Below, piece after piece: positions 25,395 to 32,571 of a stretch of DNA of 64,000 nucleotides (its first letter is position 1; every line of letters begins with the position of its first letter). The translations under genes and the position numbers were made by a program. The stretch is from an uncultured Erythrobacter sp. (GTDB taxonomy: Bacteria; Pseudomonadota; Alphaproteobacteria; Sphingomonadales; Sphingomonadaceae), in contig CANLZI010000001.1 in the NCBI GenBank assembly GCA_947495555.1, forward strand, positions 1,526,861 to 1,590,860, written 5' to 3'. Below the pieces are notes generated by a model. That model did not search any database. It had not been told where the DNA came from and worked only from the letters and a program-made list of their open reading frames with translations.

Positions 25395-25949
25395 TCAATA
25401 TGCGTTGATCGTATAGCCGCGGCGCTGCAATTCGGCGTGTGCGACCGTCCCGCTGGGCGCCATTTTGACGCCCTCCAGCAGGTCTGCATTGCCCACCTTG
25501 TGATAGGCCGCGGCAACGCCGCACACCCAGATCTCGGCCCCGCGCGCGATCAATTCAGCCACATCATTATAGTTCTGATTGCGCAGCGGAGTGCCGTCCT
25601 CGTCCTGATATTTGGCGCCATAACGCGCATCCTTGACTACATCGAACACAGCCGGGCCATGCACCACGATGGCCGTCTTTACCTGATCGGCGGCGATGCC
25701 CTCTTTCTCCATCGCGCGGTGAAAGGCCAGCGCCCGCCTGAATGCGCCATTGGGCTTGCCAGGTTTGGACTCATAGGCATCAAAGCTGTGCTTCCATTCA
25801 CCGTCTGCTGGTAGAGTGATGTCCGATGTGACCGACGCGACTTCTTCAACCTCCGCAGCAGCGGCCTTATGATCGTCTGCCCGTGCCGGCGTTGCCAGCA
25901 GCAATGCTGCGATACTGGTGGTGACAGATGCGGTGAGGAGCGTTTTCAT
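25395..25949 (-). CDS. Exported DsrE/DsrF-like protein
   Basis: A 184-residue protein. The signal peptide MKTLLTASVTTSIAALLLAT-PARADD sets the start at 25949; the open frame runs further up without a start of its own. The mature part has a DsrE-like alpha/beta fold: RRALAFHRAMEKEGI, KTAIVVHGPAVFDVV, ELIARGAEIWVCGVAA, ending with VAHAELQRRGYTINAY, typical of periplasmic DsrE proteins. One cysteine (WVCGVAA) occupies the usual place. These proteins are thought to handle sulfur or redox signals in the periplasm. Confidence 0.85.
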   Translation of the reverse strand: MKTLLTASVTTSIAALLLATPARADDHKAAAAEVEEVASVTSDITLPADGEWKHSFDAYESKPGKPNGAFRRALAFHRAMEKEGIAADQVKTAIVVHGPAVFDVVKDARYGAKYQDEDGTPLRNQNYNDVAELIARGAEIWVCGVAAAYHKVGNADLLEGVKMAPSGTVAHAELQRRGYTINAY

Positions 25950-26165
25950 AGCGGAGCCCTTTTGCAAGAAATACTGTCCAGCATCCAGCCACGCGAGGGA
26001 GCAAAGGTCAATGGCCAAACCTTGGCACCACTCGGGCAAACAGGACCAATCTCCAGCTTTAGAAAATTGTCCAAGAATCGCGGTTTTTCATTTGCTTGCA
26101 GCCACGCATTTATGCTTTGAAGAAAGCCAATTCATCGCAGAAATTGATTGGGGTCGAGGGACATT

Positions 26166-27014
26166 ATGAAGAAATACACAACCACCGCATGCACGGCTGT
26201 CGCCCTATGTTTGGCCGGACCAGCACTGGCGCAAGACGAAGCGGCTGCTGAAGCTGCGACCGACGCCGTGGAAGCTCTTGTCGAAGCGGTCGAAACGGTT
26301 GAAGCCGTCGAAGAAACCGAGGTGGCCGAGGCCGCGGCTGAAGCCATCGCCGAACGCGTAGCCGAACCCGCTGCCGAGCCAAAACCGTGCGAATTGCATG
26401 TCTGGCCGACCGAAAATTATCTCGGGATCAAGATGGGCCTGCTTAGCGGGTTTGGCGTTGTTGGGGTGCTGGCAGACCAGAGCGCCAACAAGGGCAAAGT
26501 CACCACGATCAAGGATCTGATGCGCGAGTATCTGGGGCCGGAAGTACAAATTCAAGAGCTGGAAAAGCTTGGCTATCTTGAGAAGCTGAAGCTTTCGCCC
26601 GACGAATATGAGGTGATCTTCCACGAACCCACGCCGTGGAACGAAGATCTGAAAGACAATCCCGAGCTGAAGGCCGAGACCAAGGCGCTGAACAAAAAGA
26701 TCAAGAACGGCGAGCGCATCACTGACAGTACCAACCCATGCTATGCCGAACTGATCACCACGCATATCTTCTATCACAAGGCGATGATGTACGGATCGAA
26801 CCTGTTCACCGGCTGGGTGTTCAACAAGTATGACGGCGACAAACGGGTGCTCAATGGCAAGGGCCAGGTGAAGAACCCACTGGAGCACTTCCCGCCCAAG
26901 GAAGAGAGCATGGTCGACACCGCCAAGGAAGAATTGCGCACCGCCTATTCGCTCGACTTTGCCGAATGGGCCGAGAAAAAGTCAGGCGTCTACGGCAAGA
27001 AAAAGCGCCGCTAA
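26166..27014 (+). CDS. Exported protein of unknown function
   Basis: A 282-residue protein with a signal peptide (TACTAVALCLAGPALAQDE) and a low-complexity Ala/Glu/Val stretch at residues 24-70 made of degenerate EAVE/EAAA units. The remaining 210 residues are charged and helical and start with CELHVWPTENYLG; GLLSGFGVVGVLAD is followed by KDLMREYLGPEVQIQELEK and two later cysteines and aromatics (NPCYAELITTHIFYHKAMMYG). The end is very basic. No family is recognised. A bidirectional hairpin follows. The start ATG at 26166 fits the signal peptide better than the in-frame codon at 26148. Confidence 0.8.
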   Translation: MKKYTTTACTAVALCLAGPALAQDEAAAEAATDAVEALVEAVETVEAVEETEVAEAAAEAIAERVAEPAAEPKPCELHVWPTENYLGIKMGLLSGFGVVGVLADQSANKGKVTTIKDLMREYLGPEVQIQELEKLGYLEKLKLSPDEYEVIFHEPTPWNEDLKDNPELKAETKALNKKIKNGERITDSTNPCYAELITTHIFYHKAMMYGSNLFTGWVFNKYDGDKRVLNGKGQVKNPLEHFPPKEESMVDTAKEELRTAYSLDFAEWAEKKSGVYGKKKRR

Positions 27015-27021
27015 GGCCTTG

Positions 27022-27050
27022 CCCCAGACCGCCTGCTGGGTGGTCTGGGG
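27022..27050. terminator. Bidirectional hairpin between convergent genes
   Basis: CCCCAGACC (27022-27030) and GGTCTGGGG (27042-27050) form a perfect 9-bp stem with an 11-base loop, between the stop of the exported protein and the stop of the convergent DUF465 gene. There is no strong T run, so it may stop transcription weakly or protect 3' ends. Confidence 0.55.
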
Positions 27051-27059
27051 GCCATCTGA

Positions 27060-27314
27060 CTAAGCCGCTGCGCGCGCCTTGGTCACAATCGCCGTAATTT
27101 CATCGAGCAGGCCGAGCCGCTTGCGCTTGAGCTCTTCCGTGCGCTCGTCGCTGGCGGCCTCGGTTTCGCTCTCGATCCGGTGCACCTGCCGGTTCACCTC
27201 GTGATATTCCTCTGCCAGCCGCGCGTAATGCGCATCATTCTGCTTTAACTGGCTGACCAGATCGCGATCACGGGCGAAGATTGCGGTCAGTTCGTGCGGT
27301 GTGTGTTGCGACAT
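27060..27314 (-). CDS. DUF465 (YdcH-like) small coiled-coil protein
   Basis: An 84-residue, wholly helical charged protein: LTAIFARDRDLVSQLKQ then YARLAEEYHEVNRQVHRIE and ERTEELKRKRLGLLDEI. The LKRKRL-LLDEI end is the hallmark of DUF465/YdcH proteins, which are abundant in proteobacteria but of unknown role. The ATG at 27314 is the natural start; upstream codons of the open frame fall in non-coding DNA. Confidence 0.85.
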   Translation of the reverse strand: MSQHTPHELTAIFARDRDLVSQLKQNDAHYARLAEEYHEVNRQVHRIESETEAASDERTEELKRKRLGLLDEITAIVTKARAAA

Positions 27315-27920
27315 GGATGAGCCTCTTTGGTTGCGTTGTTGTTGAGGCAGCAATGCAACAAGGGCGCGGCGGATGCTTTGATGTGGATCAAGTTTGAGAG
27401 TTTTGTTTGTTTGATGCACTTGCCTCCGCAAGTGCGATATCCTCGTTTTTTGATTATGCTTCATGCGCCAGCGCCGCTGTCCAGCGGCTCGGCTATCCTC
27501 GCTCACACGACCTAAAGGTCGCGTCGCTGCGGGCGGCCCTTGGCCTTGCGGCGCTGCGCGCCGTTATTGAGCGACGTAGGCATCTGGCGCCAAGAACCTT
27601 GGCGCTGCATAGGTAAACTTGGAATGGTTCGGCGAGCGACCAGCGAGCCGCAAGGGCGACCGCCCGCCCGGAGGAGCGAAGCGACGGAGGAAAGCCTAAG
27701 TGAGCGGACGCGAACGCCGGCGCTTGAGGCTAATCAAACCTCACAACGACCAACCCATTTGGCCCGTCATTCTGGCGAAGGCCGCAATCCAGTCAAGCAA
27801 GAAAGCTGGACCCCGCATCAAGTCCAGGGTGACGAAACTTGAATGAACGCGCTCGGGCCGGTTCGATGGCACTGGGAAACGGGACCATTGGCGACCAAAT
27901 AGCTAATCGAAGCTCCAACA
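27315..27920. other. About 600 bp without a convincing gene, rich in hairpins
   Basis: No frame here looks coding. Several perfect hairpins occur: GCACTTG/CAAGTGC (27416-27435), CGACCT-AA-AGGTCG (27509-27522) and GCGCCAAG/CTTGGCGC near 27587-27606. A palindromic dispersed-type repeat sits at 27765-27834. The sequence between is GC-rich, with gagc/gaag/cgac word repeats. It separates DUF465 from the SIR2-like gene. Confidence 0.6.
27765..27834. repeat. Short palindromic dispersed-type repeat
   Basis: CGTCATTCTGG at one end and CCAGGGTGACG at the other are imperfect inverted repeats (9 of 11), with inner ATCCAG and CTGGAC words. The layout matches the common short repeat with CGTCATTCC-AATCCAG and CTGGACCC-GGGTGACG ends found scattered in sphingomonad and related genomes. 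Only one copy lies in the window. Confidence 0.6.
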
Positions 27921-28973
27921 CTAACCCAAGACCACGTCAGAGTACTCATCCCAAAACTCCTCGCAGTTTGCGGGCATGGAATGATCGTGAATGTCTCGGT
28001 GGCCAGGTACGCAAAACGCGTTGGCAACTCTCTTGCTCATAACCTGCCATCGTGGTTCGGAAATCCCCGCTTTTGTAGCAAAGCAGTGAAGTGACCCCCG
28101 CTCAAAGTCTTCTTCAATCGATATTAGGTCCATATTCTGCTGGTGAAATCCGAAGCCCAAAAATACAGCGCATTCGACGTGGGTCATTCTATTCTTGAGA
28201 GCAAATAGACCACTGTCTGGCTCGAATGCTTCGGAATATGTCCTAATTCTGTGCGCCATACGGATTAGCCGATTTACTTCGAGGCTCGCGCCATAACTTA
28301 CACCCTCTGATGGGTCTTCCCAGTCTAGCGGCGCAATCCTTCCATAGGGATGATAGATATAGATGCCGTTCACGACTTCGGCAGCCTCAGATCGATTCAA
28401 ACGGTACACTTCTTGAAGCCAATTGTAAGTGAAGTGTTCGAAGCAGCGATCATAATTGAAGTTCACCACCGTCAGTTGTGAGAACGCCTCGCCAACACGA
28501 GAGGCATTAAATCCACTCGTCGTGTCTCGCAAGAATGCTGCAAGCCAACTATGAGAGGCAGCCGCAAGCGGTCGATCGCGCTCTCGTTGAGAATCTATAT
28601 AGATTGTGGAGGCGCGCTCGGATTCGATGATCGCTTTTGCAATCGCCAACTTGGCGCACAACGCCTTCTTCTCATCTTCGCGATGACGCTCAATGTACTC
28701 GTCAATTGACGATGAAAGCGGCATTGCATCGGCAATCTCAACCGCTGCCGCGCGGTGTTGGTTTATGCTGCCCGCGCGACCGTCTGGATCTCGGTTGACG
28801 ATACGAAGGGCGTCCACCAATTCGTAGCTTCCGGAGATCAGATCATGTCCAAAATCGCCAAATTTGATATTAAGATCTTTGGAGATTTGATCACGAAGTT
28901 CTGAACCCAGGGGCAGCCCAAAGATTTTGCTGGAGCCTGCCCCTAGAATCAAAGCGGTTTCGCGCACCCTCAC
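27921..28973 (-). CDS. SIR2-like domain protein (candidate NADase)
   Basis: A 350-residue protein with SIR2-type elements: strand plus ALILGAGSSK (GAGSS at 11-15), the SSSIDEYI motif at 87-94, VVNFNYDR at 169-176, HPYGRI at 208-213 (H208 in the place of the catalytic His), and CAVFLGFGFHQQNMDLI near the end. SIR2-like proteins without zinc fingers occur in many antiphage systems as NAD-depleting effectors. The start is GTG 28973, which overlaps the nrdB stop (GTGA), so translation may be coupled to nrdB. Codon use is more AT-rich (AGA, ATA, TAT) than its neighbours, hinting at acquisition. No partner gene is adjacent. Fold likely; role inferred. Confidence 0.8.
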   Translation of the reverse strand: MRVRETALILGAGSSKIFGLPLGSELRDQISKDLNIKFGDFGHDLISGSYELVDALRIVNRDPDGRAGSINQHRAAAVEIADAMPLSSSIDEYIERHREDEKKALCAKLAIAKAIIESERASTIYIDSQRERDRPLAAASHSWLAAFLRDTTSGFNASRVGEAFSQLTVVNFNYDRCFEHFTYNWLQEVYRLNRSEAAEVVNGIYIYHPYGRIAPLDWEDPSEGVSYGASLEVNRLIRMAHRIRTYSEAFEPDSGLFALKNRMTHVECAVFLGFGFHQQNMDLISIEEDFERGSLHCFATKAGISEPRWQVMSKRVANAFCVPGHRDIHDHSMPANCEEFWDEYSDVVLG

Positions 28974-30025
28974 TCCGCCGCTTGTGCGCCTTCGCCCTCG
29001 AACATATCCGGACCTTCGTCGACCGCCACTTCTTCATTGGCGGCGTTCGCCTTCTGGCGCTTGTCAAAGCTGGACCACACGGTGTTCCAGTCGCCCTTGG
29101 TCGCGCCTTTGGAATATTCGGTCGCGCGTTGTTCGAAGAAGTTGGCGTGCTCAACACCGTTAAGCAGCGGCGCGAGCCATGGCAGCGGGTGATCTTCGAT
29201 CATATAGATCGGCTGCAAGCCCAACTGGCCCAAGCGCCAATCCGCAATGTAGCGGATGTATTTCTTGATTTCCTTGGGCGTCATGCCGGAAACCGGCCCC
29301 ATTTCGAACGCCAGGTCGATAAAGTTATCTTCCAGCCGCACCGACTTTTGGCAGATGTCGATGATGTCTTCCTTCACCGCCTTGGTGTAGCAATCACGCT
29401 CGCGCACAAATTCGTGGAACATGCGGATGATGCCTTCGCAATGCAGGCTTTCATCGCGGACCGACCAGCTTACGATCTGCCCCATACCCTTCATCTTGTT
29501 GAAGCGCGGGAAGTTCATCAGCATGGCAAAGCTGGCGAACAGCTGCATGCCTTCGGTAAAGCCGCCGAACATGGCCAGCGTACGGGCGATGTCTTCATCA
29601 GAATCCACGCCGAATTGCTGCATGTAAGAATGCTTGTCCGCCATCTCTTCATATTCGAGGAAAGCGGAATATTCGCTTTCGGGCATGCCGATGGTGTCGA
29701 GCAGGTGTGAGTATGCCGCGATGTGCACCGTCTCCATATTGGAGAATGCGGTGAGCATCATCTTGATCTCTGTGGGCTTGAACACGCGGGCATATTTGTC
29801 GTGATAGCAATCCTGCACTTCGACATCGGCCTGAGTGAAAAAACGGAAGATCTGGGTGAGCAAATTACGCTCGTGCTCGGTCAGCTTTTGGGCCCAGTCA
29901 CGGCAGTCCTCTCCCAAGGGAACTTCCTCGGGCATCCAGTGGATTTGCTGCTGCCGTTTCCAAAACTCATAAGCCCAAGGGTATTCAAAGGGCTTGTAGG
30001 TCTTACGGGCTTCGAGCAACGACAT
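28970..30025 (-). CDS. nrdB: NrdB, class Ia ribonucleotide reductase beta subunit
   Basis: A 351-residue di-iron, tyrosyl-radical subunit that makes dNTP synthesis possible with NrdA. Iron-ligand helices are visible: FFTQADVEVQDCY, METVHIAAYSHLLDTIG (E-x-x-H), and SVRDESLHCEG (E-x-x-H). Start ATG 30025 (MSLLEARKTYKPFEYPWAYE) is the family start; the open frame continues upstream into the leader. nrdA is 2.5 kb away rather than adjacent. The stop overlaps the start of a SIR2-like gene. Confidence 0.96.
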   Translation of the reverse strand: MSLLEARKTYKPFEYPWAYEFWKRQQQIHWMPEEVPLGEDCRDWAQKLTEHERNLLTQIFRFFTQADVEVQDCYHDKYARVFKPTEIKMMLTAFSNMETVHIAAYSHLLDTIGMPESEYSAFLEYEEMADKHSYMQQFGVDSDEDIARTLAMFGGFTEGMQLFASFAMLMNFPRFNKMKGMGQIVSWSVRDESLHCEGIIRMFHEFVRERDCYTKAVKEDIIDICQKSVRLEDNFIDLAFEMGPVSGMTPKEIKKYIRYIADWRLGQLGLQPIYMIEDHPLPWLAPLLNGVEHANFFEQRATEYSKGATKGDWNTVWSSFDKRQKANAANEEVAVDEGPDMFEGEGAQAAE

Positions 30026-30340
30026 CTTGTGGTTCTCCGGAATGAGCGTGAATTGCCAATATAGGGAATCATAGCCGTGATTCGATAGCAAGCCAAAGGG
30101 ATAATGCGGGGATAAGACCGGCAAAAGCGTGCGGAATTTTCAACAGTCTGCGTAGATTGTGGGAGCAGCGCCGGCAGGGGCGCATTATTGTCACACATTC
30201 CGCCGCTTGGCCGGCAAAAATTCAGATTAACATTTGCGCAATCGGCACAAACGGCGCGGCCACGCTCACAGCGCCAGACAGCATGCTTAAGACGCTTTAA
30301 ATTCAACAATAACGGGTCGTTAAAGAAGCCGTAGTATCAC
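30026..30340. other. Divergent intergenic region between nrdB and the GGDEF gene
   Basis: Contains the leaders of both genes. A palindrome GAATCA-N6-TGATTC lies at 30065-30082, close to nrdB, and CCGGCAAAA is repeated directly (about 30118 and 30212). I see no clear NrdR box pair here, unlike upstream of nrdA. Confidence 0.4.
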
Positions 30341-31582
30341 GTGCGAGTAATGGTAGCATTGCTTCACTCCGACCTCCTGGAAAGTCAGGCGACAAAGATC
30401 GATCGCATCGTGGCGACCGGTGCGCCTTCGTCTGCCTGGCCCAAAGAGGTTCAGCAAGACTACAACAGCCATGTGCGCGAGCGGCTGTATCGCGAGGGGA
30501 AATTCCTGCTGTTGCTGGGGCTGGCGATTGGCCTGGCATCCGCATTCATCGATTATTGGGTAAGCCCGGCACTGGCGCTGGACGGATTTATACTGCGCAC
30601 GATCTTTATCCTACCCATCACTTTGTTGGGCCTGCTTTCGATCAAATTGCAGCGGGTCAAGGTGATGACATGGTGCCTGGCTGTATCGCAGATGGCATTC
30701 GCCGGGGTGCTGATCCATCTGGCCAGCCATTTGCCCGCGACAACCGCCGCCCAATATTATCTGGCGACGGCCCTGTTGCTGGGGGTTAGCAATGTCATCA
30801 TTCCCTATTCGATGCGAGGGATGATCGGCTATAATGTCAGCTATATTGTTGCGGTCATTGCCATCGTGTTGGGGCATGGGATCGCGCAATTTGCCAGCCA
30901 AGTGGACTTTTTGACCACGCTGATTTTGGTTGCGGCAGCCACTATGCCGGTGGCGTATCGTTCTGAGCTGCTGCGCCAGCGCAACTTCCTGCTCGCCACG
31001 CGCCACCGATTGGCATCAGAAGAATTGGTGGAAGCCAACCGGCTGCTGCGCGAATTGTCAGAAAGAGACTCGCTGACCGGCATGCACAACCGCCGCTATT
31101 TCGAGCGGGCCTTCAAGGAAGGTGGCAGGACGGTCAAACCCGGCGACACCGGATTGATGGCTTTGATGATGATCGATCTGGACCAGTTCAAGGCGTTTAA
31201 CGATCGCCACGGTCACCAGGCGGGCGACCATTGTTTGCGGACAGTGGGCGGCACCTTGCGCAAGGTCTTTGCTGAAAACACCGGTTTGGTGGCGCGCTAT
31301 GGCGGCGAGGAGTTTATCGGCGCCGTGCGGGTGAAAAGCGTCCGCCATGCGCACAATCTGGCTGAAAATTTGCGAGAGGCGATTTTGGATTTGCCAGGCC
31401 GAACGCAAGATGCGCCTCTGGTGACAACCAGTGTGGGTGTTGCGGTGGTGCCGGTGACGATTGATCTGACGTTGGAAGACATCATCGAGATGGCCGATGC
31501 CGCGCTTTACAGCGCCAAGCGCGCCGGGCGTAACCGCGTCGAACTGATCGAAGCGGGCCATCAAGAAGCGCTCAGCGCCTAA
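30341..31582 (+). CDS. Membrane-bound GGDEF diguanylate cyclase
   Basis: A 413-residue protein (GTG at 30341, or ATG at 30350). Residues 55-215 hold six hydrophobic helices (FLLLLGLAIGLASAFIDY, TIFILPITLLGLLSI, VSYIVAVIAIVLGHG and others), then a short coiled coil and a C-terminal GGDEF domain: RDSLTGMHNRRYFE, MIDLDQFKAFNDRHGH and the active site RYGGEEF. The RxxD inhibitory site normally found five residues before GGEEF is absent (ENTG there). It makes cyclic di-GMP. A PilZ-domain gene is convergent, its end overlapping by 4 bp. Confidence 0.94.
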   Translation: MRVMVALLHSDLLESQATKIDRIVATGAPSSAWPKEVQQDYNSHVRERLYREGKFLLLLGLAIGLASAFIDYWVSPALALDGFILRTIFILPITLLGLLSIKLQRVKVMTWCLAVSQMAFAGVLIHLASHLPATTAAQYYLATALLLGVSNVIIPYSMRGMIGYNVSYIVAVIAIVLGHGIAQFASQVDFLTTLILVAAATMPVAYRSELLRQRNFLLATRHRLASEELVEANRLLRELSERDSLTGMHNRRYFERAFKEGGRTVKPGDTGLMALMMIDLDQFKAFNDRHGHQAGDHCLRTVGGTLRKVFAENTGLVARYGGEEFIGAVRVKSVRHAHNLAENLREAILDLPGRTQDAPLVTTSVGVAVVPVTIDLTLEDIIEMADAALYSAKRAGRNRVELIEAGHQEALSA

Positions 31583-31917
31583 ACGAACCTGTGGGGCATG
31601 GCCGCGACATGTTCGGGCAGATGCTCGGCTCCACCGCGTTGATTTTGCAAGCTGCCCAACTGTTGGTCTGAAAGCCGGTTGGCAAAGGTAACGCCGACCA
31701 TTCCCGCATCCACCCATTTGACCGTGGCGCGGTAGGGTCCCGATCCGGCAACGTAGACCTTCAGCGCCGATCCCACGGCAAATTGGCTATCGTCGCTTTC
31801 GAACCGGCACCCGCCCGGCGAAAGATCAGACAATGTCACATCACCCGACGCGCCAAAGCCAGAGATATACTGACCCGGCAGACTGATTGCCTGACGATTG
31901 CTTTTGCGTGTTTGCAT
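31579..31917 (-). CDS. PilZ-domain protein
   Basis: A 112-residue single-domain protein. A basic start (RKSNRQA) stands in for the RxxxR arm, DLSPGGCRFES matches the D/N-x-S-x-x-G motif, and GPYRATVKWVDAGMVGVTF gives the closing strands of the PilZ barrel. Such proteins bind cyclic di-GMP; the arm has only one of the two expected arginines in register, so binding is uncertain. Its gene faces the diguanylate cyclase gene and overlaps its 3' end. Confidence 0.85.
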   Translation of the reverse strand: MQTRKSNRQAISLPGQYISGFGASGDVTLSDLSPGGCRFESDDSQFAVGSALKVYVAGSGPYRATVKWVDAGMVGVTFANRLSDQQLGSLQNQRGGAEHLPEHVAAMPHRFV

Positions 31918-31992
31918 AATGCTGCGGACTATTATCGCAGATCGCTTAAGGCCGCGTAAAAGAGCGGCTGAGGGTTGTGTGAAGCAATTAGT

Positions 31993-32280
31993 CTATTTCT
32001 TGCCGCGCTTTTTCGAGCTGAACCAGCTGCCGCCGCCCAGGACGGTCACTCCCAGGAAAAACCCGAAGTCATACCAGCCGCCATTGTTGGGGACGGCGTA
32101 GACGGCAATGTCGGGATCAAACAATGATCCGATCCAGGCAAAGGGGAAGATGAAGCCGTGCCACAATCCCCACAAGAAGCCGGGCGTATCGCCGCCGGTC
32201 GCAACGCCCGCATCAATTTGTGACGCGCAGGCGGATAGGGTCAACGTGACCGCAGCAAGGGCAAGAATTTTCTTGTTCAT
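31993..32280 (-). CDS. Small lipoprotein
   Basis: A 95-residue protein with signal and lipobox (ALAAVTLTLSACAS). The mature part is aromatic and Gly-rich, with FLWGLWHGFIFPFAWIGSLF and YDFGFFLGVTVLGGGSWF, closing with a basic tail (SSKKRGKK). This matches a family of short proteins usually annotated as hypothetical; no function known. The ATG overlaps the stop of the upstream 67-residue membrane gene (ATGA), so both are co-translated. Confidence 0.75.
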   Translation of the reverse strand: MNKKILALAAVTLTLSACASQIDAGVATGGDTPGFLWGLWHGFIFPFAWIGSLFDPDIAVYAVPNNGGWYDFGFFLGVTVLGGGSWFSSKKRGKK

Positions 32281-32483
32281 CAAAACACCTCTATCGCACC
32301 CCATTCAGGCCTGATCAGATTGAGAACCACATAGGCGATAAAAGGCAGTGCAACCGATGCTATCGCCATGATCGGAAATGCGGTTTCCGACACGATTCCC
32401 TTGGCTCGCCAGCTTAAGAAAAGCGGGACCTCGGTCAAGGCGATAAGCGCGAGCAGCAAAGGGAGGAACAGGCCAAGGTTCAT
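32280..32483 (-). CDS. Small membrane protein
   Basis: A 67-residue protein with two hydrophobic segments (LGLFLPLLLALIALTEVPLF and IMAIASVALPFIAYVVLNLI) separated by SWRAKGIVSET. It is translated just before the small lipoprotein with a 4-bp overlap; the two may form an envelope pair. It lies behind the nrdA terminator. No family recognised. Confidence 0.65.
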   Translation of the reverse strand: MNLGLFLPLLLALIALTEVPLFLSWRAKGIVSETAFPIMAIASVALPFIAYVVLNLIRPEWGAIEVF

Positions 32484-32504
32484 ATCAAATGTCCGTCTTG
32501 CGAA

Positions 32505-32545
32505 AGAAAAGCCCCCGAGAGCATGTGCTCACGAGGGCTTTGGGT
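32505..32545 (-). terminator. Rho-independent terminator of nrdA
   Basis: AAAGCCC (32508-32514) pairs with GGGCTTT (32535-32541), with an inner GAGAGC/GCTCACGA stem; on the minus strand the stem is followed by CTTTTC. It lies 30 bp past the nrdA stop. Confidence 0.8.
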
Positions 32546-32571
32546 AATGCCTATGGAAAGCAGTGCGTGTC

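Noticed and set aside
30118..30221. NrdR box pair upstream of nrdB
   Set aside because: Only a weak, imperfect palindrome near 30140-30165 and a GAATCA/TGATTC palindrome were seen; neither fits the NrdR pattern.
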